A stretch of 64,000 bases of DNA from Malania oleifera (lineage: Eukaryota; Streptophyta; Magnoliopsida; Santalales; Ximeniaceae), in contig NC_080423.1 in the NCBI RefSeq assembly GCF_029873635.1, forward strand, positions 107,307,988-107,371,987, read 5' to 3'. Every line of letters starts with the position of its first letter. The first letter of the stretch is position 1. The translations under genes were made by a program, and so were the position numbers. The notes beneath the pieces are model-generated. The model saw only the letters and a program-made list of their open reading frames with translations. It did no database searches and was not told the origin of the DNA. Shown here piece after piece: positions 25,530-37,020 of this stretch.

Positions 25530-27290
25530 TCTCAAGAAGCTTCCTCAACCTCGTGGTTTCGCCACAATACCTTCACTAACGATATCTCTCTGGTACAAAG
25601 CTTCTGAATTTTACGGTCCATAACCTGAACTGGTATCTCTTCATACGCTAAAGTATTTCCAATTTCCAACTCATCATAATTAATAACATGCAAAGGATCC
25701 AACACGTACCTCCTCAACATGGAGACGTGAAACACATCATGGACCCTCGAAAGTACTGGAGGTAATGCAACTCTGTAGGCTACTGGACCCACTCGCTCAA
25801 GCACCTCAAATGGTTTGATATACCTTGGGCTTAACTTGCCCTTCCTTCCGAATCTCATCACCCCTTTCATCAGAGCGATACGCAGAAATACCTTACCTCC
25901 CACTTCGAACTCTAACTCACGGCGGTGAACATCCATGTAACTCTTCTGCCAACTCTGAGCTGATCTAATCCTCTCCCGGATCAAACCCACCTTCTCAGAC
26001 ACCTGCTGCACAAGTTCAGGTCCTAACACCTGACATTCGCCAACCTCATCCCAACACAAAGTAGATCGACACCTCCGACCATACAAAGCCTCAAACGGTG
26101 CCATCCCGATACTAGACTGGAAGCCGTTGTTATAAGCAAACTCTACAAGTGGCATAAACTGTATCCAGCTACCATCGAAGTCTAACACACAAGCTCGCAA
26201 CACATCTTCCAATATTTGTATCATCCTCTCCGACTATCCATCAGTATGGGGGTGGAACGCTGTACTGAAAGTAAGCTTCGTCCCCAATGCCTCCTACAAG
26301 CTCGTCTGAAATCAAGAAGTAAACCTCGGATCTCGATCCGACACAATGGACACCTGTACTCTGTGCATTCTCACAATCTTCTGCACATACAAATCTGCTA
26401 GCCTACTCAAAGGATAGTAAATTTTCATCGGTATGAAATGAGCAGATTTCGTCAATTTATCCACGATCATCCAAATAGCATTCTGCCCGTGAAGCGTTAG
26501 TGGCAATCCGGTCACAAAATCCATGGAAATATGCTCCCATTTCCACTCTGGAATAGACAAAGGCTGCAACGGCCCTACCGGCCTCTAATGTTCAGCTTTC
26601 ACCTACTGACACGTTAGACACTGCTCCATGAACCGAGCAATCTGCCTTTTCATACCAGACCACCAGAAGGTCTCACGCAGATCCTGATACATTTTTGTAC
26701 TACCGGGATATAATGTATACATAGAACGATGCGCCTCCTATAGAATTGTCCTTATGATCTCATCATTGTTCGGAACACATAGTCTGGTCCCAAACCTCAG
26801 TACACCTCCCTCATAGATGTTAAACTCCGTCCATCTTAGCTGTACCTTTTCCCTAACCTCTACCAACTCTGCATCACTAGCCTGCGCGACCTTTATACGC
26901 TCAAACAAAGTCGGCTGGATCACCAAGCTAGCAAAGAAGGCCTGATGATCACCAGTCACCAACTCTATACCTGAGCTCTCCAGATCCCGTCTAATGTGAC
27001 CCTGAGTTACAACCGCAGATACAACTGTAGGCCCTGACTTCTGACTCAACATATCAACCACCACATTAGCCTTCCCCTGGTGATAACTGATTGTGCAATC
27101 GTAATCCTTAATCAACTATAGCCACTGTCTCTGCCTCATGTTCAACTCCTTCTGTGTGAAGAAATACCTGAGGCTCTTATAGTCTGTGAAGATCTCACAT
27201 TGCACCCCATACAGATAATGTCACCAGATCTTCAGTGCATAAACTACAACAGCCAATTCCATATCATGTGTAGGGTAATTCTTCTCACAA
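25530..27290 (-). pseudogene. Gypsy pol remnant: RNase H, integrase and C-terminal domain
   Basis: Starting near 27290 the minus strand reads NYPTHDMELAVVVYALKIW, then a stop, then [20 protein letters not shown] and ISYHQGKANVVVDMLSQK (RNase H). Integrase follows with ISMDFVTGLPLT (first catalytic Asp), SIVSDRDPRFTS (second Asp) and a stop codon directly before SERMIQ (Glu region). It then reads YNNGFQSSIGMAPFEALYGR and the C-terminal GPVAYRVALPPVLSRVHDVF and VSMLRRYVLDP. In-frame stops occur near 27222, 26590, 26310 and 26228. Protease and the RT catalytic core are missing. Type is chromovirus-like Ty3/gypsy, probably Tekay/Del-related. Confidence 0.85.
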
Positions 27291-27415
27291 CGATTACATT
27301 GCCACATGCACAACTACGCCGCAACGACCTAGGTCCACGGTGATTACATTGCTACATACGGTGTTGAACACACCCTTCGTTCACCAATCGGAACATACTT
27401 ACTAGTGATATTCCC
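27288..27415 (-). other. LTR-derived patch inserted between gag and RNase H
   Basis: The plus strand here (ACGATTACATTGCCACATGC, then GTGATTACATTGCTACATAC, then AACACACCCTTCG) is nearly the same as 29414-29535 in the element's own 5' LTR. It replaces the missing protease and RT region. The gag frame runs into this patch, so the last residues of the gag ORF are LTR-encoded. Confidence 0.8.
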
Positions 27416-28204
27416 CTGATCATATACCACTTCATCTCCCCGAAGGTCAGTCTCAACTATAGTGGCTTTATCCACCAGGATAGAGAACTCATGGATCTGC
27501 AGCATCCCCATAAGACGGCGGATGTCTTTCCTCATACCCCTCTTGAACCTCCGAGCCTTCTCGTGCTCGTTTGGAACTAAGTACGACGCAAATCGAGATA
27601 ACTCGATATATTTGGCAGCATACTTCCGCACCGTCAAAGTACCCTGTATCAAGCCCGAAAACTCATCGGCCTTCGCATCCCGAGTGGAGACCGTAAAGTA
27701 TCTCTCAAAAAATACCTCTTTGAAACGGCCCCACGTCATACAAAATAGACCAGCTCTCTGCCTCTCCAGCAGGCTCACTACCGTTCACCATCGCCCTGCC
27801 TCCCCAGTTAGCTGGAAGGTAACATACAAAACCTTCTACTTCTCAGTGCAGTGGAGGAATTCCAAAATCCTCTCGGTCTTCTTGACCCAGTCCTCCGCCA
27901 CTATTGGATCAGGTTTTCCCGTAAATGTCAGAGGGTGCATGCGTGTGAACCTCTTGATGGTACACCCCACATCAATAGGAGAGCTCTCGCGTCTCCTAAC
28001 ACTCCGCCCAATCTCTCGGATCACCTGTCTCGCCAAACCACGAGACACAGAAGGAGACTCATTGCTTGCCATCTCCTCGGAGCCACTCTCCAAGTTATTA
28101 TCCTTGGGCTCCATTCTGAAAACAGAATAGGAATCGGTTAGAATTCCTATATCATACGCAGTTAACACAATCATAGACCTAATCATGTCAACTATTACTC
28201 TCAC
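27344..28204 (-). pseudogene. Gypsy gag remnant (retrotransposon gag domain)
   Basis: The frame from 28204 contains RFTRMHPLTFTGKPDPIVAE and DWVKKTERILEFLHCTEK. After a frame break it continues as TWGRFKEVFFERYFTVSTRD, EFSGLIQGTLTVRKYAAKYI and RFASYLVPNEHEKARRFKRG. These are hallmarks of the plant Ty3/gypsy gag domain (PF03732-type). The CCHC zinc knuckle expected downstream is gone because the frame runs into the LTR patch at 27415-27288. Confidence 0.85.
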
Positions 28205-28425
28205 AGGTCTAAACCTATCCCATCACACCGACACGAAAGTTGTCAATGGTCTGCCCTACCTTTACTGGAATCGTCATCCCAGGAAAAACACGAAATACCG
28301 TCAACAAAACCCAATCTAGCTACAGAACAACCCTCGACCAACACTACCCATTTCCTACATCCTATACTCTGGTATGTACACATCAATACTCCTAACCAAG
28401 TCTACAAGACCTAACAACCTGGTTA

Positions 28426-28437
28426 GCTCTAATACCA
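28426..28437 (-). other. Primer-binding site of the gypsy element
   Basis: The minus strand reads TGGTATTAGAGC, one base off the initiator tRNA-Met site TGGTATCAGAGC, three bases inside the 5' LTR end at 28441. This fixes the element's orientation and LTR boundary. Confidence 0.8.
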
Positions 28438-28440
28438 AGC

Positions 28441-30644
28441 TGTCACGCTCCGAACCCGCAGGTGGGTCCCAAGTGTGAATAAAGTAACCTAACCTATCTC
28501 TGTATCAATTTAAACATACATGATACAACATAATAAGAGGGTCCGACCCCGTGGGGTACACGGTTGCGCTATACACATACACATACCAATTCATACTCAT
28601 CCAAAATATGCAGCGGAATACGGTCTTTTATACATAACAAGATTATACCAGAGTCTATACATGTTAGGACATATATTCCCATAATTACAACACATATCCC
28701 AGGTGTCTACAAAACTATCCTAACAACCTGGATACCAAAACTCGTACTTAAAAAGGTACTAGCAGTAGCTACGACACCCCTTACTTCTGAACGTTAGGAT
28801 GCTACTTACCGCTACCTGAAGGTCCTGAAAAACATTGTACGTACATTCAGGGTGAGACACCTCTCAGTAAGGAAGAAAGTAGGTTATATCAGTGTGTGGC
28901 ATACCAGTGTTATTTTACATACTTTATAACACTATAAAATGTGATACAATTAGAAACAATTCATTACAGTTTCATACATATACATACAGTTCCATACAGT
29001 TCCAGTATTTTCATAAAAACCATTCCAGTACATACAATACCTAAAACATACATACATACATACATACGGTCAGTGTCGTCACACTAGTTCGCAACTACAC
29101 AAGGTCACCTCATCTCACAGCGATTACATTGCTACATACGCAACTATGCTGCGACGAACAAGGCCCAATAGTGATTACATTGTTCAATACGCAACTATAC
29201 AAGGTCACCTAGTCTCACATCGATTACATTGCTACATACGCAACTACAATGCGACGACTCAGGACCAATAGTGATTACATTGCTACATACGCAACTACAC
29301 AAGGTCACCTAGTCCCACAGCGATTACTTTGCTACACACGCAACTATGAAGCGACGAGTCAGGCCCATAGTGATTACATTGCTACATACGCAACTACACA
29401 AAGTCACCTAGTCTCACAACGATTACATTGCCACATGCACAACTACGCTGCGACGACCTAGGCTCACAGTGATTACATTGCTACATATGGTGTAGAACAC
29501 ACCCTTCGGCGACCAGCCGGAGCATACTAGCGATATTTCACACCCTGGATATAGAGCCAGCCACTCTCGCCCACGGTAGTTAACCGATACATGGCTGTTT
29601 TACAAATCCCTGGAATCATTTTGGAACTCACGTTCCTATAAATTTCAGCATATGGTAATTAGCCGCCACATAGCTATTTTATAAATATCGGGAACAAATA
29701 CATACAACCATACATACTACACCTATTTGGTTTACGAAAAATCATATCATTTACAATTTCAAGCATACAGTTTATGCAAATATGGATTACGGTCACCTTA
29801 ATAATACAGTTTTAACAAAACAAACGGTTTTCCAAACAAAGTAGAGATGATATCCCAAATCCCCAATTTTCCCTGAAAATTGTAACCCAAAAACCCCGTA
29901 TTTTTACCCGATAGATTTCCCCAAATAAGTAGTTAAAACATATATACGATTGTAGCTTATAAGCTTATCTATCCTGATTTCGAAAATGAATTGATATAAA
30001 CAGAATTCTCTTACCTTAACCCAAATTCCAACTACGAACGCTACGATCCTCAAAACTATGAACCGAGACTCCAAAACCTACAAACTATAGCACAATACAG
30101 TACATGCTTACAATCCGTACTACTACACATATACCAAATCAAAAATGAAAACCGAACCTTACTTCGATTTTAGCTCGAAACCCGAAATCCTCCAAAACAA
30201 GATTCTGATCTGTTAGAAACGTAGAGAATCCTTCACTGATCCTCGTAGTAACCTTGGATTTACAAACCAGGCAACGATCAATAAATAAAACTAGAGAGAG
30301 AGAGAGAGTGTAGGGAGAGTTCTAGAGAGAGAGAGAGAGCATTTGGGGAAACTTAGCCCCAAAGCATTCCAAAATATCCTTTTATAAGCCTTTGACTCGA
30401 GGGGATTCGTTGACGAATTGTGTCCTAGTCGACGAATTCTTCATTAGCCTCGTCGACGAATCGGCAGCCTCGTCAACGAGTCATATATTTCAACTTTTCC
30501 TAAACCTCTTGGCATTCACTCGTCGACGAGCTTCTGAATTTCGTCGACGAGAAGCCTTCAGCCTTCGTCGATGAATTATGGCCTCGTCGACGAATTTTGT
30601 GCAAATTCCATTTTTACCCCTCTATCATGGTTCAGGTTCTTACA
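28441..30644 (-). repeat. 5' LTR of the gypsy element (2.2 kb)
   Basis: Minus-strand start TGTAAGAACCTGAACC (30644) and end GGTTCGGAGCGTGACA (28441). It contains a cluster of TCGTCGACGA motifs at about 30405-30600, a GA-rich block near 30293-30340, and an internal tandem array at 29085-29480 that the 3' LTR lacks. Confidence 0.75.
29085..29480. repeat. Tandem array in the 5' LTR, about 50-bp half-unit and 100-bp unit
   Basis: Two alternating half-units recur three to four times: one with GCAACTACACAAGGTCACCTAG and one with GCAACTAxxxxGCGACGAxxCAGG. Each is joined by GTGATTACATTGCTACATAC. Copies differ at several positions. The array resembles neither an enhancer nor a satellite that I can name. 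It supplies the patch found at 27288-27415. Confidence 0.85.
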
Positions 30645-31192
30645 TTTACAGTTATTACTATGTTTATACAGGTTTACAGAAATAGAAATTATATATATAT
30701 ATATATATATATTAGCAGTATTTTGAGTAGAAACCTAAAGTATAAAAATGTTAAGCAATAGGTAAAAGATGAAGATTTATATTACTGGTATTATACTTTA
30801 CAGATTAAGTGATACATGATTATATAGTAATAGATTTTCACTGTATTGTAACTCATTTGCCACACACTAGTAATAGCATATTTCGTCTTACTGAGTGTTG
30901 ACTCATCCCAATTACTTTAACATTTTTCAAGTGATCTAGGTAGACGAGCAGATTAGGCTCGCAGATAAAGGGACCTTGGTATTGCCCTGACAGTAGTGTG
31001 AGTATTTTTGGAAGTATTTTTGTATAGCCCTAACCAGTTGAGGGTATTATAAAAAACAAACATATATGTATATTTTGGGAAACACTTTAGCACTCTGGTA
31101 TTGTATATAGCTACGTATGGTTATGTTTATTTGAATTATGCTTCTTGCTGCTTAGGTTGATGATTGAGTTTAATCTAGTATGGTATTAGAGC
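30645..31192 (+). repeat. Plus-oriented gypsy LTR 3' part followed by a primer-binding site
   Basis: Contains the family landmark TTACTGAGTGTTGACTCATC (about 30890) and ends just before TGGTATTAGAGC at 31181-31192, an initiator tRNA-Met type primer site on the plus strand. It may be the other half of the plus LTR that starts at 20054, separated by the element at 21198-30644, but the junctions share no target duplication. That pairing is inference. Confidence 0.5.
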
Positions 31193-31657
31193 ATTTTAAA
31201 TGTTATAGTATATATAAAAAAAAAAACCCCAAGTTAAATGGCAGGTCTCAAAAGTATCATATCACATATCCCGTATCCGTAGTATGACTAGTCGACCTAT
31301 AACCTTGATTCGGACTCAGGGGCACAACAACTTTACTAAACAATTCAGTCGACTGTTACGCCACATGCACCACAAGTTCGTGTGATTACACTAACACCAC
31401 TAGTAACGGTACCGTATTCAATATCACAACCTATCATTAGGGTTTCCATATCCATCCCTCGGGGTTATCATTATCATATGCCCACAATCATTATGCAATA
31501 TGGACATTTTATCAATCACATTTCAACGATCCCATTGCAGCTTTCGCACTTTACAATATTCACATTTCAATTTCCACATTTCAATGTTTATATTGCAGAA
31601 TTTACATTACAATATTTTCATTTTTAATATTCACACTTTAGAATTCATTTCATAATA

Positions 31658-31689
<32 letters not shown>

Positions 31690-31764
31690 CTTATTTCACA
31701 TTATTTAACATTTCCCAGTGAATCATTTCTATACTGCATATTTCATCATTTTTCGAAAAATACT
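31193..31764. other. No gene seen; possible leader of a decayed gypsy element
   Basis: Lies directly after a plus-strand primer-binding site, where gag should start, but no gag motif is visible. The open frame 31382-31627 is made of CATTTCAATATT-like repeats and has no domain. A (TA)n run lies near 31661-31690. Confidence 0.45.
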
Positions 31765-32845
31765 CTTCAATATATTTATTTATCCTCGTTTCAACATTTC
31801 TCAATAAAACAATTCTCATATCAGTATATTTTAATTAATCTCAATAAAAATATTCTCATAATTTTTTTTGCACATTCCATCATCTCATAATAGTATATAC
31901 TATGTTTCACGTATTTCGACATTTCTCATAAAATACTCATTAGTATTTATCATTTTTCATCACCTATTATATTTCAAATACCAAAACACCACAATTCAAT
32001 ATAAGTCATATGCCACACAATTTTATCTGATATTGATATCATAATAATTTCAGGCAAAATAACATATTCTCATTTTTCACGTATTAACTAAATCAGTAAT
32101 TCTAAAAAATAATTGTAATAGTTTATTCCCCTTATCTGACTAACTGAGATCTCGCTAAAAATACCAAATTCCTACGCCCTTCGGCGTTCGCAGCCAAAAA
32201 ACCTGAAATTCACATTTATCTCAAATTATTCAACTCAACTCCAAAAATAATTTCCGTTTATCACTTCTTAGATTTCGTATACTCTAAATTAACATTAAAA
32301 TTCTAAAATACTCCACTTACCCTAGTTTTCCTGAACTACGCCTGTAGGGATCCCGAAATTATACCCGTGATGCTCACTCAAATCCTGAATTTAATAACAC
32401 AAGTTCAACATCAGAATGCCCAATATTCTAACATTCCAAATTTACATTAATTACATAATAATTAATCCTTTAATAACTCTCTTATCATAATTTTGAGGTT
32501 ATGCTTACGACAACCCATGAGAAATCCGCTTCGCTAAACTTGTAGAGAATCAACCCTAAATTCTCGTAGTGGTGTTCGATCATCAATTTGATTTAAGATT
32601 TAAGAAAAATTGAGGTAAGAGTGAGAATTTATTTTACGCCAAGGGATATGCTTACACTACTCTTACGACAAATTCGCTCCGATAGAAATGTTGGTGGCGA
32701 AGAATGGAGTCCAGCGGTATTTTATGATTTTCGATCCGGCGAATATTAGTCGAGAAATTGAATAGAGTAAGAGAGAGAGACGAAGGGTGAGACGAAGCTA
32801 AAAGGGGGGGCTTTGTCTGCGTGATTTCAAATCAACCTGAAGTGA

Positions 32846-32882
<37 letters not shown>

Positions 32883-34082
32883 TATTATTTAATTAATAAT
32901 AATTAATTATTTATTTATTTATTTATTTTTGAAATCATCCCACTAATATTGTATAACCATTTTTGGGGTTATTACATTTTATCTATATTTATATATCCTC
33001 GTTTCAACGTTTCTCAATAAAACAATTCTTATATCAGTATATTTTAATTTATCTCAATAAAAATATTCTCATAATTTTTTGTGCACATTCCGTCATCCCA
33101 TAATAGTATATACCATGTTTCATGTATTTTAACATTTCTCAGAAAAATACTCATTAGCATTTATCATTTTTCATCACCTCTTATATTTCAAATACCAAAA
33201 CACCACAATTCAATATAAGTCATATGTCACACAATTTTATCTGATATTTATATCATAATAATTTAGGCAAAATAACATATTCTCATTTTCACGTTTTAAC
33301 TACATTAATAATTCTAAAAAATAATTGTAATAATTTATTCCCTTTATCTGACTTACTAAGATTTCGCTAAAAATATCAAATTCCTACGCCTCTCGGCGTT
33401 CGCAGCTCAAAAACCTGAAATTCACATTTATCCCAAGTTATTCAACTCGACTCCCAAAATAATTTCCATTTATCACTTCTTAGATTTCGTATACTCAAAA
33501 TTAACATTACAATTCAAAAATACTCCAGTTACCCTGGTTTTCCTGAACTACGCCTATAGGGATCCCGAAATTATATTCGCAGCGCTCACCTGAATCCTGA
33601 ATTCAATAACCCAAGTTCAACCTCAGAAAGCCCAATATTCTAATATTCTAAATCTACATTAATTAAATATTAATTAATCTTTTAATAACTCTCTTATCCT
33701 AAATTTGAGGTTATGCTTACGATGACCTCACAAGAAATCTGCTCTACTAGACTTGTAGAGAATCATCCATAAATTTTCGTAATGACGTTCAATCGTCAGT
33801 TTGACTTAAGATTTAAGAAAAATTGGGGTAAGAGTGAGAATTTACTTTAGCTTAGGGGATATGCGGCATATGCCTACGCCGCTCTTATGACAAATCTGTT
33901 CCGATAGAAATGTGAGTGGTGGAGAATGGGAGTCCAACGATATTTTTTGATTTTCGATCAGGCGAATATCAACTAAGAAATTGAAAAAAGTGGGAGAGAG
34001 ATGGAGGGGCGAGACCACGCTGAAAGGGGGCCCCTGCCTACGTTATTTGAAATCCCCACCAAAGATTCTACTACAGGAGGTG

Positions 34083-34121
<39 letters not shown>

Positions 34122-34290
34122 ATATAAAATAATAATTATATAATATTTAATTAATGATAATTTATTTAATTAATAAAAATAAAAATTAAACTAAATTTTA
34201 ATTATTTTTAAAATTTTTAATTAATTAATTAATTAATTATTTTTAAAATCACCCCACTAATCTTATAAAACCATTTTTGAGATTATCACA
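31765..34290 (-). repeat. Two LTR-like units of about 1.3 kb in direct tandem
   Basis: Unit 1 (about 31765-32976) and unit 2 (32977-34290) are homologous along their length: both hold CTCGTTTCAACxTTTCTCAA, TACGCCxxTCGGCGTTCGCA, GAxTTAAGATTTAAGAAAAA and an end matching CCATTTTTGxGxTTATxACA. Read on the minus strand that end is TGTAATAACCCCAAAAATGG, an LTR-type start. TTTTATCTATATT follows both units. There is no coding region between them. A (TAA)n run (32848-32880) and a (TA)n run (about 34084-34120) mark the same relative spot in each. Confidence 0.6.
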
Positions 34291-35148
34291 TTTTATCTAT
34301 ATTGTTTATATTTTATATGTATCAAAACTTGAATCAGTTGGTTAACTGATGTAATTAAAATCTAGTTTGATAAGTTTTGAGTAAGATTAACATAGAATTT
34401 TGGTTTAATTCAATTAACAATATTTTCTTTAATTGAAAAATTTTGACTAATTTGATTAACTAACTTAATTAATCATACTGCTCGCCCCTACTGAGGGCCT
34501 TATGTTATGGTCGCCCACACATGCACGTATGGACCATCTCTGATTAGAAGTTGGTCTTTTGTACAATCCCACATCTAAAATAAAATATTCAATTCCTAAA
34601 ATTCATGAATTGAATCACGATCCAAAATCAAACCAAACCAAAATAATGGGTGTTGATTGTGCTTATTTAATTTGGTTCATTTTATGTTGATTATGCCTAC
34701 TAAAAATTAGAGTGAACCTCAATATTTTGTACTATTTTATTTATAAAATTTGCCTAACAAAATTCTAATTTAAAATATAATTGGATATTCCTTCTAAAAA
34801 TAAATTATTGAATTGATTTTTCAAGGAGAAATTCAAAAAATGAAAAAAATTCTATCAATTATATTTTTTAGAAATTCCAAAGTTAATAATTGAGCATCCC
34901 TTCTCAATTTGATTCAATCTTTTTGGTTTCATAAAACACAAAGTTGAAATCAAACCGAAGGATTCAACTTGCTAATTTTTTGAATCGAACCAAATCAAAT
35001 GACTAAAAAATCAATCTATTTCGTTTTAGTTCAATGTAGTTTAATATGATTTGATCAATTTCATGAATTTTCGATTGATTTTTCCACTCCTAGAAAGCAT
35101 AAAACACTTGGCATGTACAAGTTATTTGTTATGCTATCAACAACTAAC

Positions 35149-35197
<49 letters not shown>

Positions 35198-36037
35198 AAA
35201 AAACAATCATATGTAAATGCTAATTATTGTGGAACTTTAGAAAGTGACAGTATATAATTTTATTAAAATTTGATATTCCTTACAATTCAATAACCTAAAA
35301 AACATTTCACATCCAGTGATTTAAGATTTAGCAAAACATGTTTAAGATGTTACCAATGATTTCACATCCATTTAAAATACAAAATTATGTTGCTGTATTT
35401 GAGTGAAGACATTAATTGATCTCATTTTCTACCTTGTTATCCTAAAATTTTAGATAGATACATTGTGTAGTTTTTAGTTTGAGTATTAAGATTCATCATT
35501 AGAAATAGTTTCATAAAATAAATGTGAGTATTTTTTTTAATGAAATTGCTTATAGTTTGATAATTTGATGGCTTAGATATTATGTCTTAAGTTTCAATTA
35601 AAACATACGGTTTTAATTTAATTGTAATTTTATTTTTGTCTAATCATAACATTAAGACTATTTTTTTTTTTCAATGTATTATCTGAAATCAAAATGACAT
35701 ATTTATGAAAAAAATAATAATATATGAGTTATTATTATTATCCAAGAGAACACAAGTATAAGAGTCCGCATAAGCTTATTTGTAGAATAGGTAAAATTAA
35801 TATATTTAATAAATATGTAATTATATTTTATAAAATTTTAATATAAAAGTGAATGAGTTATATTAATTATGATTGAAGCACTTTTTAAAATAAAAATAAT
35901 GAATTGTCCAAAAATAGAAATACTGTTATGGCTAATATTTCTAAGATATTTATTCGTGATTATTTTAAAAAAAAATTTTGAGTGCAATTCAATCAACATT
36001 TTTTCACCACTAACAACTACAATTACAAATAACAACA
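34291..36037. other. AT-rich DNA with (AT)n microsatellite, no gene seen
   Basis: A long (AT)n run lies at 35152-35194. The remainder is very AT-rich with short spurious frames only. No domain, RNA gene or terminal repeat was recognised. Confidence 0.6.
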
Positions 36038-36053
36038 ATAATGTAACTATTAA

Positions 36054-36290
36054 GCCCCCAGGGCGCAGCTCAGGTGGTTGAGCGGATTTCGGGTGTGCGC
36101 TTCATGGCGTCAGGGTTTCCTCCCCACCCAGGTTCGATTCAGCGCCTGAGCTCCTGATTTTACCTCCCTGTGGTGTGTGGGGCCATTCTACAGGGCGTGG
36201 GAATAGTCACTGGCCGGTGCGACGGATCGTAAAACGGACGTCGTTGACGGTAGGTGGACACCCGGACGTAATCCAAAAAAAAAAAAAAAA
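36054..36290 (+). mobile_element. tRNA-derived SINE with perfect 16-bp target duplication
   Basis: The head has pol III box A-like sequence (GCGCAGCTCAGGTGGTTGAG near 36062-36081) and box B GGTTCGATTC (36131-36140), about 60 bases apart as in tRNA. The body is GC-rich against AT-rich surroundings and ends in a poly-A tail (about 36275-36290). The flanks carry the same 16 bases, ATAATGTAACTATTAA (36038-36053 and 36290-36305). The intact duplication and pure tail point to a recent insertion. It lies about 200-400 bases upstream of the SWP73 promoter motifs. Confidence 0.92.
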
Positions 36291-36479
36291 TAATGTAACT
36301 ATTAATAATTATAACAAATTATAACAATGGTAAAGTATGCAAGGTAACTTGGAACAAATATTAAATTATGTAATTTTTGATAAAAGTAAAAAAAAAAAGC
36401 GTGATTAGTAATCGTGGATCTTTAAGTGACAATAAATTTTATGATTAAAAATTCAAAACTGTTGTAGAAGAAATTGTGT

Positions 36480-37020
36480 TTGAGAAACCCAATTTCTGAT
36501 TGGGCTAAATGGGCCGCAACTCGTCATCTTCCCTGGTTTCGGCCCATATACTGTCCATTCAAAGAATCGAGGGCACTTCCGTAATTTCGACGACTGAGAA
36601 ACACAGAAACAAGGAGAGCTCGAATCAGTTCGCGCCATCGCGGACCTCAAATCGCCGGTATCAAGAAAAAAGCAAAGCCAACCCAATCTGCAGCAGCATC
36701 TATCCCGTAAGAACATTTATTTCTTTCTTTCATTATATATATATATATATGTATGTATATATATATATATATATATGCATATGCATACGCATATTCAAAT
36801 ATTTTCCTCTCATTCATCTTTATACATAAATCCCTTTTACACTTTCATACCCTAGATTGCAAATGAAACGATCTTCAGTGTCTTAGGGTTTCGTAATTGA
36901 TAATAACCGAATTGTGGTTCAGAGTCGAGGTTCTTGAGCTCAAAGAGTACACAAGAGGTTAGGGTTTGAAGACAATTGTGTGCGGAGTCTTGTTGATTGA
37001 TGGAATAAGCACTGTTTTAG
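36480..37020 (+). promoter_or_regulatory. Promoter and 5' UTR of the SWP73/BAF60 gene
   Basis: Three site II-type motifs lie close together: TGGGCT (36501-36506), TGGGCC (36510-36515) and GGCCCA (36541-36546), typical of plant housekeeping promoters. The following 470 bases have no ORF of note. They contain a donor-like GTAAGA at 36707 and pyrimidine-AG acceptors before the ATG, so a 5' UTR intron holding the (TA)n tract near 36735-36775 is plausible but unproven. Confidence 0.45.

Larger units (their letters stand above)
21198..30644 (-). mobile_element. Ty3/gypsy retrotransposon, nested and internally rearranged
   Basis: Read on the minus strand: 5' LTR 30644-28441, primer-binding site 28437-28426, gag, a junction with inserted LTR sequence, RNase H and integrase, polypurine tract (about 25228-25216), then 3' LTR 25214-21198 interrupted by a solo LTR. 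LTR ends are TGTAAGAACC...GTGACA and TGTAAAAACC...GTGACA. The two LTRs are clearly diverged and differ by an array of about 400 bases, and the flanks show no matching target duplication (CTAGG left, TTTAC right). It is therefore old or a recombinant of two elements. Protease and most of RT are absent, so it cannot be autonomous. Confidence 0.75.

Noticed and set aside
27462-28130. 222-aa plus-strand ORF
   Set aside because: It is the complementary shadow of the minus-strand gag frame.
29085-29480. CRISPR-like evenly spaced repeats
   Set aside because: The units are direct tandem repeats without unique spacers, inside a plant LTR.
21198-30644. A functional, complete gypsy retrotransposon
   Set aside because: Protease and RT are missing, stops interrupt integrase, and no matching target duplication flanks it.
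36054-36140. tRNA gene
   Set aside because: Box A and B are present, but the sequence continues into a SINE body with an A tail and target duplication, and no tRNA cloverleaf with a plausible acceptor stem is seen.
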